Assembly: GCA_964035545.1 (NCBI GenBank) | Contig: OZ037766.1 | Span: 19,495,581 to 19,559,580 of the forward strand | DNA: 64,000 bases | Direction of reading: 5' to 3' | DNA from: Bugula neritina | Lineage: Eukaryota; Bryozoa; Gymnolaemata; Cheilostomatida; Bugulidae | In this document: in pieces, positions 12,000 through 24,900 of the stretch | Layout: each line of letters opens with the position of its first letter | How positions within the stretch are numbered: the stretch's first letter is position 1 | Notes under the pieces: model-generated | The model's database searches: none | Told to the model about the DNA's origin: nothing | Seen by the model: only the letters and a program-made list of their open reading frames with translations | Program-made: the position numbers and the translations under genes

Positions 12000-14560
12000 T
12001 TGCCATTGCTGATTGCATTAGACCAGGGTTAGCATTTGCTACAGCATTTGCTGTTGTGTAATTATTTATTATATATTCTCGGTGCATATGACGAATTGTT
12101 CGTGTCAGAAAACTAGTGTGGAAGTTGGAACATGTTTTTCCTAGCTGATATTGAGATGAGCTCTCCTCTGGCAGCCGCCCGGGTGGTTACAGTTACAAGC
12201 TTCCTGTCTTCAATAATCCTATCATAGGTTCTAGATAGAGTTTGGTGCTGATCATCATTCTGAAGAGTTCGGGCCGGTAAACACAGTCAATGTTTTTTTC
12301 TTCTGGCTTTCAGCAACCGCAGTCCTAACTTATTCCCTGCCTCAGATACACTGTTAGTGCATACTTCAGATTGCTTATGAACCGTATGGCACTGTTCTGG
12401 ACCAGCTCTATATCATGCACCTTGCTTTTGGTTGCAGGATTTCAAACCACATTTGCATAATCAAGTGTAGGCCTGCATAGACTTGTATAAGCCAGTAGCT
12501 TAGCTTTCTTTGGGGCATCTTAAATTAAGGAGTTGATTACTCCAAGGACTTTCCGGAACTTGTTACACTTCTCATTTATGATTAAATAATAGGTGTGACT
12601 GGTTTGTTATCCCAAGGTATTCGGTGTTTTCAGCCTATGCAAGTAATGTGGTACCGACTTTGTAATGTGATATAGGGGTTACTTTACCAAAATTAATTGC
12701 CTGGCATTTTTTTCACCGAAGGGCATTTTTTATTCTATAGACCATTCATAGACAGTTGGTGATGCAGCACGTTGTGTTCCATCATTTTACCGGGAATGCT
12801 TGTCAAGAATATGAGCCTGAAATTGTTTGGAGATTTGCTGTCACCGCCCTTATGTATTGGTGTGACATTTGCAAGTTTCCACTGTCTTGGCAGTCTATAG
12901 GTGTCTAACGGCCTTTTGTAGATCAGTGCCAGATGTCTTGCAGTACCATTCAAGTCTATGAGCGTGCCAGGCTTTCGAACTCTATCAGGTCTAGTGGACT
13001 TCATTTGGAAAATTTTGAAATAGTTTGGCAAGCCTTTCCGGTGTAACATCAATGAAATCCTGGGCATCACTTTAGATACCCGAGAAGTCTCATGTCATAC
13101 ACCCCAGCTGGAATTGACTCTGGAAGAATGTGTTTAACAACTCAGCGTATTGGACAGGATCTCCCGTCATTACATTCTGTTTGTCCTTCAGCACCAATTA
13201 CCCTTGCCTCTATTTTGTCTGCTCTGAGCAATTTGATGCTGATACATTTACAATAATTAAAGTTTTAAAGTTTAAAAAATTGCAGACAGTTGATACACTT
13301 TGTCTATGCAGTATTAAATTACACACAATCACACACATATATTAGCTACCATTTACAGATTGTTTGAGGGTTGTACGCTCAAACAATTTTTTTATAATAA
13401 TGTTGTGTAAACATGTCTTGAATTGATTTGGTTCCCTCCTTTCACAATTTTTTCGGCTAACTTTCTGGAATATAGAGATGATACTAGCATTTGTCCTATG
13501 CTGGGGTACACTCTGCTCCTTCTAAACAAAAAGAACTAGCTGGTGCAGTTTAAACATTATTTTTGCTCTTTCGTATGTCCGTATCCCTGATGGGATCCCA
13601 CACTGATATTCCAGGTGCTTTACTTTTTCCTGATGCATCAATTTCATCCACAACTTCCGTCAAGTCTGGAGGCTCAAAGAGACAGTGTACCTCTGGTCCT
13701 TCCTAAATAACCACGGCAGTCTTTGCATTCAGAGTATTAAGTATAGTCAGGAGTTTGTCAAAATGGTCAGTAAACCTGTTGATGATTTCTGACTACTTTA
13801 CTGCTATCTAGAGCCGTAAGCTGGGTTGTACTTCATCTAACAGGCCCATATACTTTTTGTAGTCTACCATAAAATAGTAGTCACATAATTCAATAGGTGC
13901 TAGTGCTTGGACCAATGATGAATCTAAGTGACTGTGATGTTCCTTGTGCTCTTGTGCTTAAAAACAATGTTGGTGATCCCTAATCCATACCCGCGGCACA
14001 GTGCCAACATTAGTTCTCCATTGGAGTTACACTTCCCAGTCCTGTGTAAGCCAATAATGCCATCCCATTTATCCTGTTCACATCCAAACCTTGCATTGAA
14101 ATCTCTTGTTGAGATTAGCTTATTTTTCCTAGGGACCTTAGAAAAACCTTCTCTACAGTGGCTGTAGAAGGTTTCCTTGTTTTCATGGGATTAGTCATTG
14201 TTGGTACAAAACATTTGCAATTGTAACATATGCATTCTAGAGGCAAGCACATTGTCATTAACCTATCAATAACAGGTGATGGGTCTCCTTTCAGAAGGTG
14301 TAAAATTGTGCTTCTAATTGTGTAACCTACTACAAAACCTCTCCTTTCTTCTTCACTCTCGTCACTCCAGAATAATGTACACTTACCATCCATTAGACTG
14401 TTGAAGCACATCAAGCAAGTTCTACTGAGTGCAGCTTTGTCTACTGTATATCCAGTGAATTTCTTTGCAATCAAAGCAGCCTGTCATTTAAGATTCTTTT
14501 CTAGATTCGCTTTCAGCATATATGTAAGAGTATATTGACCGGCAAAGACAAGCCAAAATG
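12000..14560 (-). mobile_element. Degenerate non-LTR retrotransposon (LINE)
   Basis: Read on the minus strand the parts follow LINE order. Near 14.5-14.1 kb is an apurinic-type endonuclease region (IAKKFTGYTVDKAALSRT; then VVGYTIRSTILHLL, DRLMTMCLPLE and VPTMTNPMK). Near 14.1-13.95 kb is FNARFGCEQDKWDGIIG followed by GKCNSNGELMLA. Near 13.07-12.73 kb is the reverse-transcriptase start (WKLANVTPIHKGGDSKSPNN). Near 12.5-12.35 kb is the C-terminal motif LCRPTLDYANVV followed by IELVQNSAIRFI. Frameshifts and stops separate these pieces, so it cannot encode a working protein. The motifs are those of RTE/CR1/Jockey-like elements often misannotated as craniofacial development protein 2-like. The clade is not resolved and the ends are approximate. 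Confidence 0.85.
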
Positions 14561-15678
14561 TGTCATGAGTCATTATTAAGCTGCTGTGATTGACCAGCAA
14601 ACTAGTTTGTTTCCACTCGTGAAGGTGTTGCATACCCCTTTCTTAGCTGGCCCACCAGAGGCCTTTATGACAGATGTGATTTTTGTTTAGTCAGGATGAC
14701 TAGATCACCTTCTTTATTGGGCAGGCCTGATAAATTGTCATTGGAGTCGCCGATAATTCGTTCTGAGACTGATTGTACTGGGCTACATGTTTACCGATAT
14801 AGACATCAAATGTACACCTTAAACAAATGAAACCAGCTGCTTTGCATTTCTAGGCATTTTAAAATATTCTTGAAACAAAACAATTCTTGATTCTAATGCC
14901 TCAAATTTGTCATAATTTTTTAAAAATAATTGTCTGGTATTCCTTAGCTCGCATTATTACTGGAGTTATACCTCATGTAAGATTTTAAGTGATGTTTATC
15001 ATTAGACTTTTAGTTGCACAATAAATCCATGATAGTGGGTAAAAATACTTTAGTTATTACATGACTGCTTATTATAATTTATATTATTTATGGTAGAATA
15101 GTACGAACACTTTTTATGTAATATTCAATACCATCCTATTCTCTTTAATATTTGTGGACGTGCATATGTGAATGTGTAAATAGTTCATAAAGCAATTTGT
15201 AGAAGACACTTATTTATTAACCACCGACTTTGTATCTCTTAAGCCAGCGCTCTAACTCATAGGCTACGGCTCTCCTATAACCTTTACAATATAAAACATA
15301 CAAATATTCTACAATTGGCAGTTTAGATAATATTTCCCAAATAGCAAAATTAGGCATTATCCTAGTTTCTTTCATAAATTGATCATTGGCTATGAATTGC
15401 AGAAGTTAGAAATCTGGCTGGTTGTTGAAGCTAAATTTATTGACGTGTTGGTTAAATATACTGCTAATTTGCTTTGAGAGGAAATTGAAAAAACACATAC
15501 TTCTACTTGCAGATGCTAAATACATGAGAATGGAGATGAGCAACACTGCATCCAATACGGCTTTAGTGAAAATAGTGAACTTACAGACCACAGGTTAGAT
15601 TTTTGTCCCAAAACTGTTCGACTTGTCCATTCCTTCAATCACATATATATTGGTATTATTAAATACAACTAACTTATG
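14561..15678. other. Spacer upstream of the MetE-like gene
   Basis: No transposon or exon could be supported. The missing first coding exon(s) of the downstream plus-strand gene may lie here or further left. They must end one base into a codon to fit the exon at 15921. Confidence 0.4.
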
Positions 15679-15862
15679 TTTATAGTCTCCATCTCTGCGA
15701 TAAACCTTGATGGTAATTTTTAAGCAGGCTATTGACTTGTTTCTATTGTGGCAAAGTAGCAACTATGACTGAATTACCTTTCTAGCATCATCAATGGCCT
15801 TCACTAGGATTCGAACCACTGACCTTGTGTTTGCTAAGCTCATAGACCACTGCTGCTCCATT
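15679..15862 (-). mobile_element. tRNA-derived SINE, copy C (antisense)
   Basis: On the minus strand it begins GGAGCAGCAGTGGTCTATGA and has a perfect tRNA-type B box, GGTTCGAATCC (complement of 15807-15817). The GGCCATTGATGATG block and the tail GGAGACTATAAAC follow. Same family as the copy at 5206-5409. It lies 60 bp before the first recognised exon of the MetE-like gene. Confidence 0.85.
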
Positions 15863-15920
15863 ATCATATTGTTGAATGCAACTGTGGTTCTTTTTATTAT
15901 TAATTAAAATGTTTTTGCAG

Positions 15921-18900
15921 TACTAGGAGATTGGCCTAAACCTACAAATTTGCCAGTTCCAGACACCCACAAGGCAACACTAGAGGGCAGAATTTATATT
16001 CCAGCTGAGTTTAATACTTTTTTGAAGAAGTTAAGAAAAGAATCATCAAGTGAGTTAAAAAATAGTTATAAAGGCGCCCCAATTACATTAATACTGAGCA
16101 ACATAAGGACTTGTACATTATTCACTACTTACTAATAATGTAAATCACTTACCTTATAGTGTTTCTTGTGTTGTATAGTATTATTTGCATCTAGCATACA
16201 GGCGATGAAAATTCTGATTGTCATTTATTCAAAGAGCTTGCAAAATACATTTTGCCATTTAACAGATTTTAATCCAGACTCCAATGTTTTACTTAACAAT
16301 AATATATTTATTAAATGAATCTCATATCTGTATATATGTCAGCACACAGGAGCCTTTCAAAGTACTCATCTATGCTACAACTTTTTCTCAAATATGAAAA
16401 TGTAGACATATAAAGGCAGTTTTATACCGTTTAGAGTAATTTTAAGTGTACAATAGCTTTAATTCATATATCTACTTTACTTTTAGTAGCAAGAGCCTGT
16501 TAGTTATAGCATTTCCTACTATTTTAGTTGAGCATGATTTGAAGAATAGCCCGGAGTCTGCTAGACTTTCTATTGAAACATATCGACATGAGTTACCAGC
16601 TGACTTCTTCAATGTGTGCATACTACCCACAGATCATGCTAATAATTTTCATGGTAAGCATCACTAACAGCTGCTTGTCAAAGAAAATCATATTTGTCAC
16701 AAAGTTTGCAGAATGTGATCTTGTGTTGTGTGGTTTCTTCCAGAGAATGTTCACATTCATTCTAAGGTGTTAAAAGACAGGAGACTGATGAAGCGAAGTA
16801 GACCAGCAGTAAAAGCCAGTTCAGGCGAAAAGTTAAACACTCACAACTCACTCCTACCACATTGGGCTTCTTCGTCTTCATTGTATGTAGACACAAAGTT
16901 TATCATAATTGATAATGAACAATAATGTAGTTGTTGGTATAAATTTTAAACACAAATTGATGTAAATTAAGAAGTATTATGCATGGTTTTTATGAGCGTG
17001 TGCATTCACGGTAAATCTATATTTAACTTTTTAGGCATCGGAGTATAGTTTTCAATTGATAATCTTATCCCCATTTTCAGTTTTTAGAGTGCAGTGTAAT
17101 TTTTATTTTAGAAAGCTATCAGTGTCATCTGATTCTTCTCAAGGTGCTCGTGGAGCAAGGTCTAGAAATATGCTAGCCAATCACCGCAATCACCATGTTA
17201 TCCCACCTTTTCTGATGCATATCAATGATAAAACCCAGTGCTGGTACCGCGACCATCAATCTGGTACTGCTGATACTCCTTTACAATTGTTTACGCAGTA
17301 TTCTTCATGTGCATCTGCGTCTTTAATCTCACCTGAGGTATAGTTTGTAGTTCAACTGGTAAATTACATATACTGATAGGATTAGGGCCACTGTCAGTAT
17401 TATATAATTTTATGTCACAGTATTGGGTGTTAGTTAAAACCAGTGCTATTGATCTGCAGCCGCTCAACTTGGCATTCTCAAAGTCATGCTGACTGCAATA
17501 AGTGAAACTTGATATATCTAATTCAATTCTTCTGTGTGATAATTTAATTTCATAGTTGAACTAGATACTTATTCTAACAAAAAGTGTATGAACTATTAAG
17601 TATTAAACACTAACATTGTTCGTAATATTATTATTCCATCAATTAGCTGTGGTCAACTTGAGATTTAGACATGAAGAACTATCATGTGCTCACATAACAA
17701 ACCTCTATACTGTGTTATATACTCTTAATATTTCAATGCTCTGTTTTTAGTCCAAAAGATTTTCTAAGCAAGAAGTGACTACCCAATCAGTTCATGCTGA
17801 CTATCAGTTTGTAAGTAGTCACTGATTCATGCTGACTAACAGTTTGTAAATAGTCACTGATTTTGTCTTTTTTACAGACATAATTTTCTAACATAGTACT
17901 TTATTTCAAATTTTAACCCTAAATTTTTATTATTTTTTTAATAAAAAACCAGTTAAAGTCAGCTAAAATTATACATTTTAGCGCCTAGCATACTACTCGT
18001 ATTTACTCATTTTCAGTTTGTATGTTCCATGTATGTCATCACTTATTGATTATGTTTTTGTCAGGGTTTCGTAGGAAAATCACAGTCACTATTTTCTCAC
18101 CAACGATCTGAGACTGGTTTCAAAAGATGGTTGTCATTGCTTTTGCATGCTAGAAGAAAGCAACAACCACTGCATCTTATAGAATCTGATACAGCTAGGT
18201 AAGTTGCTATGCTTTTTCTATATAAAAACTTCATAATTTGTGGTTAAAAGATGTTTTATCATTTAAATATTATATACTAAAATTGTATTATTTGTCCTGC
18301 TTAGTATGTTGCTTGCATGTATATGAAACAAAATTTTTATAACTACTCGCACACTTTTCAAGATTACATGATCACATTGTAAATACTTTATTCAGCAATA
18401 ATGACTGTGTTTTGTCATAGTTCTATAATAACTACTTTCATCATAATTGCTCTTTATTTATACTGTTGAAAAGTGTTAACATCTATTGCTGTGTAGTAGA
18501 GTTTATCAAAATTAGGCTTTACAAGTTTCTTGCAGCATTACCTTTACAAAGTTGAGTGTAATGTACATTTAATGAGATACAATTCATTGTTTTATAAAAT
18601 GTACATGCAAAATCAGTGCTAACATCATCTGCTAAGATTAGTGGATCTGATTTTAGCCCTGAAGTTTCATCAGAGAAGCCATTATCTGTAGCATCTTTAC
18701 CTTCGGATCCACTCATACCTAAAATGCTCAGTGCCCCTGCCTCTCTTCCACGCATGAAAGGTCCTCTTCCACGAGTCAAAAGTCCCACTGAACTTTCTCT
18801 CCGAGCGTCTGTTTTGCCACAAGGTACACTAATTATGGTTAGGATTTTCATTTTCATTATAGTTATTTTGTACATTGAGTTGACAATGAGTTTTCACTTT

Positions 18901-21900
18901 TGCATCTTATTTTTATATAATACTGTATGTTTCAATTTTACGCACATTTGTGGTGAAATCAGCAGTATTTTGGAGTTGCCTTTTCTTTTTTTGCTCTGTC
19001 TTTGGACAAGCGACTACTAATTATAGTTGTTTTCTCAACACAATTTATTATTAAACTTTTGTTTTTGATGCCAGGTTTCACGAAGTGCTTCAACGCTGCT
19101 TTGTATAACTGCATTAATGAGCAAATAAATTGTGGCGTCTCTGTAGCAACTGATGGATCTGTTTTAAAAGAGAATTCTGTATATCACTTTTGGTGAGTTA
19201 GTCTAAAGAAAAAAAGAAATATTTTTTTGGTATCTCTGTTTGATGATTTTGTTGTTGAAAAACTAGTAAGCTTTAGTCTTTTAAAACTTATATTAATTAA
19301 TAAATTGTTATGTCTATGCTATATTGACCATATCTTATGTATTTTAACCCAGTCGGCATATCAAAGGGATAGACTTCAGCAATTTAAGCTATCGTATTTG
19401 CCACGCAGGAGCTATTCAATCTTATGTTCCAATAATTACTGGCAAGTTAGAAGTTGAACTTCCAGGTTTTATGGCTGAAGAGTGGTTCAAGGCACAAAAC
19501 TTATCCTCTGTACCTATCAAATCGTGCATACCTGGCCCTTTCACTATCATACAGATGCTTTCTATATGTGGGTATTTTATTAATTGGTACTGTTTTAAAT
19601 ATCTTAAATAACATTTTCTAGCAGTACATAAATTTAGCGTTGTAAATTTAATAGTGACTGATATAAAAATGTAAAATGATGAATATATTGTGTCTTTTCA
19701 GTTGGTTACTGAGGCTTATTTAACCTAATAGCTTTGCAATGAAAGTGTTATACTTTGATGTACCATTAGTAGTTTTTTTGTCTCAAAGCTATACTATATC
19801 ATCTATTAACTATGTGATGTAATTTTGCTGTTTTTTTTTAATTTTTTTGGTTGCTAACCTACTGAATAAAAAGTAAAGTCTTGATGTGACTATTTGTACA
19901 TAGATTACAAGTGCTAACATTTTAGTATTCATGTCACAGGTGGAAAGGCCTACCCTTATGGTAGCTCTGCTACTTTGTTATCTGATCTAATAGCCATCAT
20001 ATCAAAAGAGGTGCTCTTGCTGTATAGCAAAGGTTGTCGACATGTTCAAGTAGATGAGCCATATTTAGCTGACATTGGAGAAAGTGTAGGTGCTTCTGAG
20101 TTCATTGGCAAAATGAAGAAGATGGCTGCATGTTTTGAAGTAAGTTATTCTATTTATATGGCATGAAAATGCACGATACGAATTGTACTCATCTTTAAAT
20201 GCCAACGTAGCTAAACTAACACAGCAAGAGTTTGAACAATTGGCTTGAAATTTACCAGGGAAAAGCAGCTAAGGGAATGCTTTTTTTCTGGCAACTAATA
20301 TTGCCCATCAAATATGTCACTTTAATTACATGATGGTATTATGTGACAGGGTGGCATTTCTTTATTGGAGTTTCTGTACAGTTAGATTTAATGATTTCTC
20401 GGAAGTACCTCATTAAATTAAAAAGGTTACTTATACAATTTATACAATTACATGAAACATTTAAAATGTGTATTAAAACAGCAATACATTTTTAGCTCTA
20501 ATCCTCTAGTCATCCTTCAGAATGAAAAAAGACTAGAGATGATGACTCAATGTTTGCTTCTTATAAACATTCACTTACACCAACGACTCATTAATGAAGA
20601 TATGGCATAACCATCCAAATACACGACATTATTTTTTCTTTTAGAAAGTCAGCTCATTGCCTTTATTTAGCAACAAAACACTTGGTTGACTTAAATTGGA
20701 CGAACAATGCTTTGCTCAACTTTAGCAGCATAAGAGTTGACTGTGTAGGCTGCTTAAATACAGTAGGAGTTGTTTACTCTCTGAACATGGCGCTGAAAAG
20801 AACTAAGAAAAGCCGTAATACTCTTGAAATGCCACCTACAAATATTTAAAAGAATTAGCTTATGTTGAATTGACTGATCACTTGGTTCAGATTGATAGCT
20901 TAGTAGTGAGTTGTTAACAGATGAAATGTTTATGCTATTTTATATGTCGTTCATTTTCTCATTAAATTTTTTCTCAACTTGTCAGTAGTGCTTAGCTGGT
21001 ATACTCTAATTTATATGGTAATGTTTATTACTAGAAAGTTCCATGGAACTCATCAGCTAGACCAGAATCAGGTGAAAAGACAAAGCCTCCTGTGATGAAA
21101 GTCTATCTCCATGCATGCAGCAGACTCAATATAGTGAGTTGAAGCTGATTGTCTGAGTAAAGTCTAATCTACAGTCTCCAGCAATCATCCGCAGCAAACA
21201 TATAAAATGACTGAGTTATGTCTGCCTCTTCTCTACTACTAGTCCTACATACGTGTTGCATGTGACATTATGATGTTGTAGTATGGAAGCGAATCCCGAG
21301 TACAACAGAGCAGCCCTTCACTCAGTCTACTTCTTGAAACTGCTGATAAACTGGGCTTCTATGCTGGTGAGTTATTGCGCTGGCTATGACTGGTGCACTA
21401 TACTTGGTAATTGTGTTATAGTATGAATACTAATTATATGTTATGATATATGCTTGATTCTTGTGAAACATACTTTAATATATTATTATTGTATTTAAAG
21501 TGTATAATTTACTATAGTATACTATATGTATACTCACAGTGTGTGTAGAATATATTGTAACTTACTATAGTGTATATACTTGGGGTGTGTAGAATATATT
21601 ATAACTTACTAAAGTATATGTATTTACAGTGTGTAGAATATATTATAACTTATTATAGTATATGTATTTACAGTGTGTAGAATATATTATAACTTACTCT
21701 AGTATATGTACTTACAGTGCGTGTAGAATATATTATAACTTACTCTAGTATATGTACTTACAGTGTGTGTAGAATATATTATAACTTACTCTAGTATATG
21801 TACTTACAGTGTGTGTAGAATATATTATAACTTATTATAGTATATATACTTACAGTGTATGTAGATTATATTACAAGTTACTCTAGTATATGTACTTACA

Positions 21901-24900
21901 GTGTGTGTAGAAGACATAGGTAACCTTGACCTCAAGCAGTTGCTACACACTAAGAAAACTAAGATAGTCCTGGGATGCAGCGACTCGTTTGATAAGACTG
22001 TGGAAGCTGTATCTGATATACGTAGACGTCTTCTGGAAGTACTGCTCTATATACCAGCTAGCCGTCTCATCACTAGTGTCACCTGTGGACTCAGCTCTCT
22101 CTCTCAGAGTAAGCTGCTCAGACATACACTGTTGTTCCTGTGCTGCAAGATATAGAGTACAGAATACTGAACTGAGAACAACATAACTATTCATTGTTGA
22201 AATTTTGGTTTTAAATAACTTTGATAACAGTTTGAAACTATTGCCTTTTAGTTTTCCTTTCATGCATATCAACATAAACAATGAAGTATTTATAAACTGC
22301 ACCCACAGGTCTGGCATCCAGAAAGCTACTTAATGTATGCGTTGCCTCCCAACAGCTTGTAGTTCCCTCCCATACTTATTATAATGCAGACAATGCTCAT
22401 CGAAAGACAACGTAAGTTTAATATAAACAATTAGTATGCTTTTATTATGGTATTGATACGCTACTAGAAAAAGCTATAATATTACATTATTTGGTTGAGG
22501 TTGAATTTTGATTTCAAATATGTGTCGGTATTACATTATGACATAAACTGTAACAATCGACCAGCAAAAGGGCTATGCAAGAAAATGGTTGAGTTTTATT
22601 GATCGAAACTGAGCCTTAGTATGCAACTGTAGCTTGGAACTGTATGTTCTTGGCTGTTTCTGTAGCTCGTCTAAGAGGTTTCAGAAATCTCCAAGACCAA
22701 AGCCGGCATTCAAGTCTGCAAAGAAACACCAACCTGTGTACTCTGTTAAGAAGAAGGACAGCAGACAAAAAGTAAATCTATTGAGCATAAGGTCTAGTCA
22801 CTAGCAGTCAGCGACAAACAGCCACAAAGTTTGTTGTTTTTAAGAGATTTTAAAGTTTCAAAACACAACTTTTTGAAGCCAACCACTCTGTTGCAGAAGC
22901 TTGCAGCTGCTGTTGATCTGCTTGCATCCAGAAGTCAAGATGATAGGCTAAACATAGATTCACTGGAAAGCCAAAGTTCTTCTATTGCTGAGATAGATTC
23001 CACAAGGTGTGTTGGTGCTGCTGATAAGACAAGTGACAGCACTGTCAGTATAGCTAGTAACATAACCACTTCGCCTGGTGGCATCAGCAGGTCACATGAT
23101 GATGTAGAAGTTGCTGACCAATCAGTGGAGAGTGGTGGTCAGCCTAGTAGTCCTGCTATGAGTGTTAGTATGGGGGACACCAAGAATAGTAAGCCTCACT
23201 ATGAGAGAGAAGATGAAGTGGAAGATGCTGCAGGTACAACTACTTGTATATATATAACTTTAGCTTCAACATGAATAAGTAGGAGCTTCGTATTAGGGCT
23301 TTAAAAGTGGTCAGTGGTTCAAATCTCAGTAAAGGCCATTGGCGATGTTATGATGGGCATTCAGCCATAATTGCTCCTTGCAATAGAAAACAAGTCATTA
23401 GTCTGCTTAAAAGACCTTCACCACCAGGGGACCTAACAGGGATAGAGACTATCAACATACTAGAGTAGAGCAGAATATTACATCTAAACCAAAAGAAAGC
23501 GAATTGTAATGACGAAAAATCCTATAGTTTTGTTTTTCCGCTATTATCAAGGCTTTTGTTCTATATTAATAATTTAAATTATAAAAATAAATTTATTAAA
23601 CTTACTGATACATTTGAAAAAAAGGCTAAAATTATCGAATTCGTTAACTATGATTCTAGTAGTTTTAGTTATTGCTAAAGACAATGAATAACGACTTAGT
23701 AAAATTTTCACGATAACTGTCATGGGTTAGTGAATAACTCAAAGTAGTTTTTTAATATATCGTTATTCATCTGATTAAACTTTTATTCTTTGTTCTATTT
23801 TACTATTTAAAATGCAGTTGTTATATATGTTACCTTAAATTAACTTAGCATTTGTATGTGCTATGAAGTAATATTGTTTTAATGTCTTTAAAGTTGTCCT
23901 CTTTTTTTAACTGTGTTCTAATCATTTTGCCTATATTATTACCTACCTCATAATGCGAATTTTATCTTTAATTAGACCATGGTTAAAGTTGCTACACTGT
24001 TCATAACTCTATTGACGTGTGTATCTGAACTATAGGTGAATCAACTCTTGTCAATCTACAACAGCCGTCAGTTACCTGTGGTAGTATTAATACAAGTACA
24101 TCAGCTACTTGTTCATAATGTTGCAGTGTGAATAAAGAAGTAGCCTATGTTGTTCTATTTTCGTTTTCATCTTATGTCCTCCAGATGTTAAGAAAAGATT
24201 TTGGCAGTCTGTTGGCGTGTTTGGAGAAAAGGGTGCTCTGCAGCAAATGATTATCAGTATGACTGAGCAACTGTTATCTACAACAAGAAGGACAATGTTT
24301 ATCTATAGAAAGAAATACTCCAACTGCTCACTTCGTAAAGGACTAAAGAAATGGAAGTATGTCCAAGTCTTGCCACTTCTATATGAGAGTTGTGTACCAA
24401 ATAAATAGTAAACCATGTGTGATGTAACACATGCATGCAGTTTGTCATGAAAATTTTGCTATAGGAGTTTTCTTCTTCTATAATGTATAAACAACTCATC
24501 CATTGCTCATAACATTAGGGGTGGCTCAAAATCTTGTGCTGGAATCCTGACATCACCTGTTTAACTTCTGGTTTTAAAAACAAAACATTAGCTTCCTTGA
24601 TTGTGAAAATAACTCTGAGAGGGAAAATTCCAAATCACAGAAGTGGTGCCATTCGCCAGTTCAACTCACCATATTGTATGATGTATCCATACTTTATTAT
24701 TGTTAGCGTTTTTCAACACTGTCATCTCAACAACTTAATTAACTCAAGATTTTTACAATTCTATTTGCATTATAAAGCATCGTGTTGTGAACTACCAACA
24801 GGAATGTGGGAATCTATATGAAGAAGTTGTTAACTGAAGCACAGCACGACCTGTCCATAGGGCCTTCTCTACTATTTAAACATTACGATGCTGTGAATAT

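Noticed and set aside
12735-13070. Host gene with reverse-transcriptase similarity
   Set aside because: It lies in the correct order with endonuclease and C-terminal LINE motifs, all broken by stops and frameshifts.
16446-16527. Upstream extension of exon 16528 through a TTTTAG acceptor near 16486
   Set aside because: All acceptors there give stops or the wrong phase with exon 15921-16049; only the acceptor at 16526-16527 fits.
21496-21901. CRISPR-like regular repeat
   Set aside because: Head-to-tail minisatellite without unique spacers, in an animal intron.
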